Assembly: GCA_934148985.1 (NCBI GenBank)
Contig: CAKPDO010000005.1
Coordinates: forward strand, 1 to 54,938
Reading direction: 5' to 3'
Length of the DNA: 54,938 nucleotides
From: an uncultured Clostridia bacterium
GTDB taxonomy: Bacteria > Bacillota > Clostridia > TANB77 > CAG-508
Part shown: piece after piece, positions 51,644 through 54,938 of the stretch
Layout of the letters: the number at the start of each line of letters is the position of its first letter
Numbering within the stretch: the stretch's first letter is position 1
Notes under the pieces: generated by a model
The model's database searches: none
Told to the model about the DNA's origin: nothing
Seen by the model: the letters and a program-made list of their open reading frames with translations, nothing else
Program-made: the position numbers and the translations under genes

Positions 51644-53803
51644 TTATTCGTCATCTTTATTATCAAGATGTAAAACTCTTTCCTTAATTTCTTGTGTTCT
51701 ACCTTTATTCCAGAAATTGCTTCCAATATATCCACAAGTACGTCTTGCAACATTCAATGTATCATGATTTCTGTTGCCACAATTTGGGCAATACCATTCC
51801 AAATTATCATCTATTAAAATCTCGCCAGTATATCCACATTTTTGGCAATAATCTGATTTTGTATTTAATTCTGCATACATAATGTTATTATATATAAACT
51901 CAATTACTTGTAAAACAGCTTCTATATTATTTTGTAAATTTGGTGTTTCAATATATGAAATTGCTCCACCAGGACTTAATCTTTGGAATTCACTTTCCAA
52001 TTTTAATTTTGAAAATGCATCAATATCCTCAAATACTGGCACATGATAAGAATTTGTTATATAATTTCTATCTGTAATACCCTCTATAACTCCAAACCTA
52101 TTTTTTAGGCATTTTGCAAATTTATATGTAGTTGATTCTATTGGTGTTCCATATACACTATAATCTATATTTTCTTTTTCTTTCCATTCTTTACATTTAT
52201 CATTTAATTTTTGCATTACTTCTATTGCAAATTCTTTGCCCACACCATTATCTGTATGGCTATGTCCTGTCATAAATTTTACACATTCATAAAGGCCCGC
52301 ATATCCAAGTGATATTGTTGAATATCCTCCATGAAGCAATTCATGTATACTTGCTCCTTTTGGAAGTCTGGCTAGTGCTCCGTGTTGCCATAAAATTGGG
52401 GCTACATCACTTGTTGCTTTGCTTAACCTTTCATGTCTTAATTGTAATGCTCTATGGCATAATTCAAGCCTCTTGTCCATGATTTTCCAGAATGCATCCA
52501 TGTTTTTATCTGATGATAATGCTGCATCAACTAAATTAAGTGTTACAACACCTTGGTTAAATCTTCCATAATATTTAGGTTTTCCAGTTTTTGGGTCAAT
52601 ATATGGTGTTAAGAATGACCTACATCCCATACATGGGAAACAATGTCCTTCTCCATTTTGGTCGATTTTATATTCTAACATTTTCTTTTCAGATATGTAA
52701 TCAGGAACCATTCTTTTTGCTGTACATTTAGCTGCAAGTTCTGTTAAGTACCAATATTTTCCATTTCTTTTAATATTATCTTCTTCAAGAACATATAATA
52801 ATTTTGGAAATGCTGGTGTAATATATACTCCTTTTTCATTTTTCATTCCTTGGATTCTTTGATGTAAAAATTCTTCTATTATCATTGCAAGTTCTTCTTT
52901 GTATTCTTTTGTTTCTCCTAAATAAAAACATACACTTAAAAATGGTGATTGTCCATTTGTTGTTGTCATTGAATTTATTTGATATTGGAATGTTTGTACT
53001 CCATCTTTTACTTCTTTTGCTAAATCTTCTTTAGCATATTTTTCAGCACTTTGTATTGAAAGTCCTCTTGATTTATATTTTTCCAAATAATAATTATAGC
53101 TATCTCTTACAAATGGTGCTAAATGTGTCATTGTAACTGTCGCTCCACCATATTGACTTGATGTTACTGCTGTAATTATTTGTGTTGCAATCGTCATTGC
53201 TGTTAAAAATCTATGTGGTTTTTCTATCATAACTCCATTTACTATTGTTCCATTTTGTAACATATCTTCTAAATTTATTAGGTCGCAATTGTGTAAGGCA
53301 TTTTGTGCAAAATAATCTGCATCATGGAAATGAATTATTCCCTCATCATGTGCTTTTACTATATCCTCTGGTAGTAAAAATCTTCTTGTTATATCTGTAC
53401 TAGTTATTCCAGCTAAATAATCTCTTTGTGTTGTAACTATTTTTGCATTTTTATTTGAATTTTCTGTGTTCCAGTATTCACTTTCACCATCAATTAATTC
53501 TTTTATAGATTGGTCTGTTGTATTTGCTTTTCTTACTAATTCCCTTGTATAACGGTATGTTATATATTGTTTAGCAAGTTCATATCTTCCTATTTCCATT
53601 AATTTTTGTTCAATTATGTCTTGGATATCTTCAACTAGTATTCTTTTCTTTTTTAGTTCTTCTATGTATTTTATTATTTCTTCAATTTCTTCATTTGTTG
53701 CTTTTTCTTTTCTTCCTACGTCATTATTCGCTTTTTTTATTGCATTTTTTATTTTCTCTGGATTATATTCTACAATTGTTCCATCTCTTTTTATTATCTT
53801 CAT
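51644..53803 (-). CDS. nrdD: Class III anaerobic ribonucleoside-triphosphate reductase
   Basis: 719 aa. N-terminal ATP-cone (MKIIKRDGTIVEYNPEKI), catalytic barrel with TTTNGQSPFLSVCFYLGE, GCRSFLTPYID and NQGVVTLNLVDAAL, four-cysteine zinc site (CQKCGYTGE…CPNCGNR) and C-terminal glycyl radical loop RRTCGYIGSNFW. It makes deoxynucleotides without oxygen, fitting a strict anaerobe. Preceded by leader module copy C and, further up, the palindrome at 53933-53948. Confidence 0.97.
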   Translation of the reverse strand: MKIIKRDGTIVEYNPEKIKNAIKKANNDVGRKEKATNEEIEEIIKYIEELKKKRILVEDIQDIIEQKLMEIGRYELAKQYITYRYTRELVRKANTTDQSIKELIDGESEYWNTENSNKNAKIVTTQRDYLAGITSTDITRRFLLPEDIVKAHDEGIIHFHDADYFAQNALHNCDLINLEDMLQNGTIVNGVMIEKPHRFLTAMTIATQIITAVTSSQYGGATVTMTHLAPFVRDSYNYYLEKYKSRGLSIQSAEKYAKEDLAKEVKDGVQTFQYQINSMTTTNGQSPFLSVCFYLGETKEYKEELAMIIEEFLHQRIQGMKNEKGVYITPAFPKLLYVLEEDNIKRNGKYWYLTELAAKCTAKRMVPDYISEKKMLEYKIDQNGEGHCFPCMGCRSFLTPYIDPKTGKPKYYGRFNQGVVTLNLVDAALSSDKNMDAFWKIMDKRLELCHRALQLRHERLSKATSDVAPILWQHGALARLPKGASIHELLHGGYSTISLGYAGLYECVKFMTGHSHTDNGVGKEFAIEVMQKLNDKCKEWKEKENIDYSVYGTPIESTTYKFAKCLKNRFGVIEGITDRNYITNSYHVPVFEDIDAFSKLKLESEFQRLSPGGAISYIETPNLQNNIEAVLQVIEFIYNNIMYAELNTKSDYCQKCGYTGEILIDDNLEWYCPNCGNRNHDTLNVARRTCGYIGSNFWNKGRTQEIKERVLHLDNKDDE

Positions 53804-53813
53804 TTTTCCCTAC

Positions 53814-53880
53814 ATTCCTTTCTTTTATGGCACAAAATTTGATTAAAAATACTGTATTTTCCAGTTATTTTTCAAACTTT
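53814..53880 (-). repeat. Repeated leader/promoter module, copy C
   Basis: Same core as copies A and B (AATCAAATTTTGTGCC, AAAGGAAT) but with about 6 extra bases in the spacer, forming ACTGGAAAATACAGT, so TTGAAA and TTTAAT are 22 nt apart. Confidence 0.82.
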
Positions 53881-53906
53881 ATTTCTACCTCTTTGTGATG
53901 ACATGA

Positions 53907-53912
53907 ATTATA
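53907..53912 (-). promoter_or_regulatory. Likely -10 box of the nrdDG promoter
   Basis: Perfect TATAAT on the minus strand; the -35 position falls on ACAGTC, inside or next to the palindrome at 53933-53948. Confidence 0.6.
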
Positions 53913-53932
53913 ACACTAAAATAAAAATAGAC

Positions 53933-53948
53933 TGTTGCAATTGCAACA
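53933..53948. promoter_or_regulatory. 16-bp palindrome at the nrdDG promoter, likely operator
   Basis: TGTTGCAATTGCAACA, a perfect inverted repeat overlapping the -35 area. Not the usual NrdR box. It may bind a repressor; the rest of 53949-54127 is AT-rich and holds the plus-strand start region of the C39-like gene. Confidence 0.6.
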
Positions 53949-54127
53949 CATTTAGCCATAAAATTTTATATTTTAATTACCTGTAAGCTTGAAAGCTTTA
54001 TTACAATTATGTTACAAAAATATTACAAATTAATAAAAAATTAATATTTTTTTTACTTTTTATTAAAGTTTTATTTTACATTTATTTGTATAATTAATAA
54101 AAATAATTTATAAGTGAGGAAAATAAA

Positions 54128-54865
54128 ATGAAAAAAAGAAAACCAAATAAGATAAAAATTACATTTTGGATTTGTGTAATAATTTTAATTTTATATTTAT
54201 CTAGGACATCTAATAGTCAAACCAAATTTAATGAAGATTCTACACAAAATAATTTTGGAATTATAAAACAAGATTCTAATGAAAACTACAAGGGTCCTAG
54301 GAAACAATCTGTTCAAAATAAAGATGGCTATTTTTCAACTTTTACAACTGTTGATGTAAATCAAAAAGTATATAAAGAATATAAACAAAATGGGACTTCT
54401 TCTTGGGCAAATAATAAGTATTGGGGTGGCACAATGGAAGAAAATGGTTGCGGTATTACTGCTATTTCTATTATTCTTAGCGGTTATAATAAAAATTATT
54501 CTCCAGAAAAATTAAGAAGAAAATATTATCCTGTTTTGAATAATGAAAAAATTTCTACTGAGCTTTCTTCTACTTTTGGAATTAAAAATACAGATTTTTA
54601 TTATGACAGTAGTCATTTATCTAAAGATGCTTTTGTAAATCATTTAAAATCTAATAGACCGATTTTAATTTGTGTTTGGAATAAGCCTAGTGTTAATCGC
54701 TGGACAAGTGCTTCTCATTATATGGCATTGCTTGCAACTGATGGTGAACTAGTTTATGTTTCTAATCCAAATGGCCTAGATGACTCTAGCAAAAGTTCTG
54801 GATGGTATGATTTCAATGAGGTTTTGCCTTGGACTGCTAAGGCTTTATTTATTGAAAATTATTAA
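54128..54865 (+). CDS. C39-like cysteine peptidase, secreted or membrane-anchored
   Basis: 245 aa. Short basic N-terminus, signal anchor (ITFWICVIILILYLSR), an Asn-rich spacer, then a papain-like fold with catalytic cysteine in GTMEENGCGITAISIIL and histidine in SASHYMALLATDG followed by VYVSNPNG. The family (peptidase_C39_2) cleaves unknown substrates outside the cell. Ribosome-binding GTGAGGAAAATAAA. Confidence 0.87.
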   Translation: MKKRKPNKIKITFWICVIILILYLSRTSNSQTKFNEDSTQNNFGIIKQDSNENYKGPRKQSVQNKDGYFSTFTTVDVNQKVYKEYKQNGTSSWANNKYWGGTMEENGCGITAISIILSGYNKNYSPEKLRRKYYPVLNNEKISTELSSTFGIKNTDFYYDSSHLSKDAFVNHLKSNRPILICVWNKPSVNRWTSASHYMALLATDGELVYVSNPNGLDDSSKSSGWYDFNEVLPWTAKALFIENY

Positions 54866-54869
54866 TAAA

Positions 54870-54898
54870 TATCCACCAGCCTAGCTGGTGGTTTTTCA
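54870..54898 (+). terminator. Terminator after the C39-like peptidase gene
   Basis: CCACCAGC-CTA-GCTGGTGG hairpin followed by TTTTTC. Confidence 0.9.
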
Positions 54899-54938
54899 AA
54901 TTCGCCCATAGGGCTTTTCTACTAGCCACGTCTAAAGA

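Noticed and set aside
54899..54938. GCCCATAGGGC and TTTCTACTAGCCACGTCTAAAG at the window end resemble an end of an IS200/IS605-type element
   Set aside because: Only 40 bases are visible and no transposase follows within the window, so it cannot be supported.

Overview
The window is AT-rich DNA from a spore-forming, anaerobic Firmicute, most likely a member of the Clostridia. The evidence is lineage-typical: sporulation genes (yabP, yabQ, a dipicolinate synthase B subunit, CotF-like coat proteins), anaerobic class III ribonucleotide reductase (nrdD, nrdG), a Bce-type antibiotic-sensing module, and Gram-positive sigma-A promoters and U-tract terminators. No rRNA or tRNA gene was recognised. 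The species cannot be named from this sequence.

Layout. 1-6379 (minus): partial rho, a DivIC-like protein, yabQ, yabP, then an upstream group acyl-CoA ligase > prfB > lysC. 6446-13580: DUF1836 regulator, polysaccharide deacetylase, Xer-type recombinase, CmpB-like membrane protein, oligoendopeptidase F, a tiny stand-alone transcript, dipicolinate synthase B and two coat-type proteins. 13593-24701 (minus): one long surface-polysaccharide operon with a good promoter upstream of the priming sugar transferase and an LCP ligase as last gene. 24790-33923: alcohol dehydrogenase, a GC-richer self-contained gene cassette, an rRNA methyltransferase, a MATE/kinase fusion, small coiled-coil proteins, patatin, and a CadC/HMA/P-type ATPase metal-resistance set. 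34445-43797: Na+/Ca2+ exchanger, HNH protein, and a BceRS-BceAB module with one type III toxin-antitoxin (ToxIN-like) system inside it and a second one just upstream, the second lying between remnants of merR and larC. 43929-54865: zinc-ribbon membrane protein, deacetylase, DUF2974 protein, secreted proteins, ClpX-like AAA+ ATPase, decayed response regulator, NUDIX, nrdG, nrdD and a C39-like peptidase.

The most unusual signal is recoding at CGG. Three conserved genes (yabP, lysC, prfB) are broken in their plain reading frame, yabP twice. All four breaks fall exactly on an in-frame CGG. In each case skipping only the C restores a full-length, family-like protein and puts glycine (GGA or GGT) where the family has glycine. 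In a by-eye scan of the other vertically inherited-looking genes I found no in-frame CGG used as arginine, although out-of-frame CGG is common and CGT, CGC and CGA occur. In-frame CGG as arginine was seen only in three genes whose composition or codon use differs (26104-26448, 43929-45134, 48971-50110). This looks like +1 frameshifting, or reading of CGGN as a four-base glycine codon, at an unassigned or poorly decoded CGG. A caveat is that all four sites lie within 1.7 kb, so a local sequence error must be excluded.
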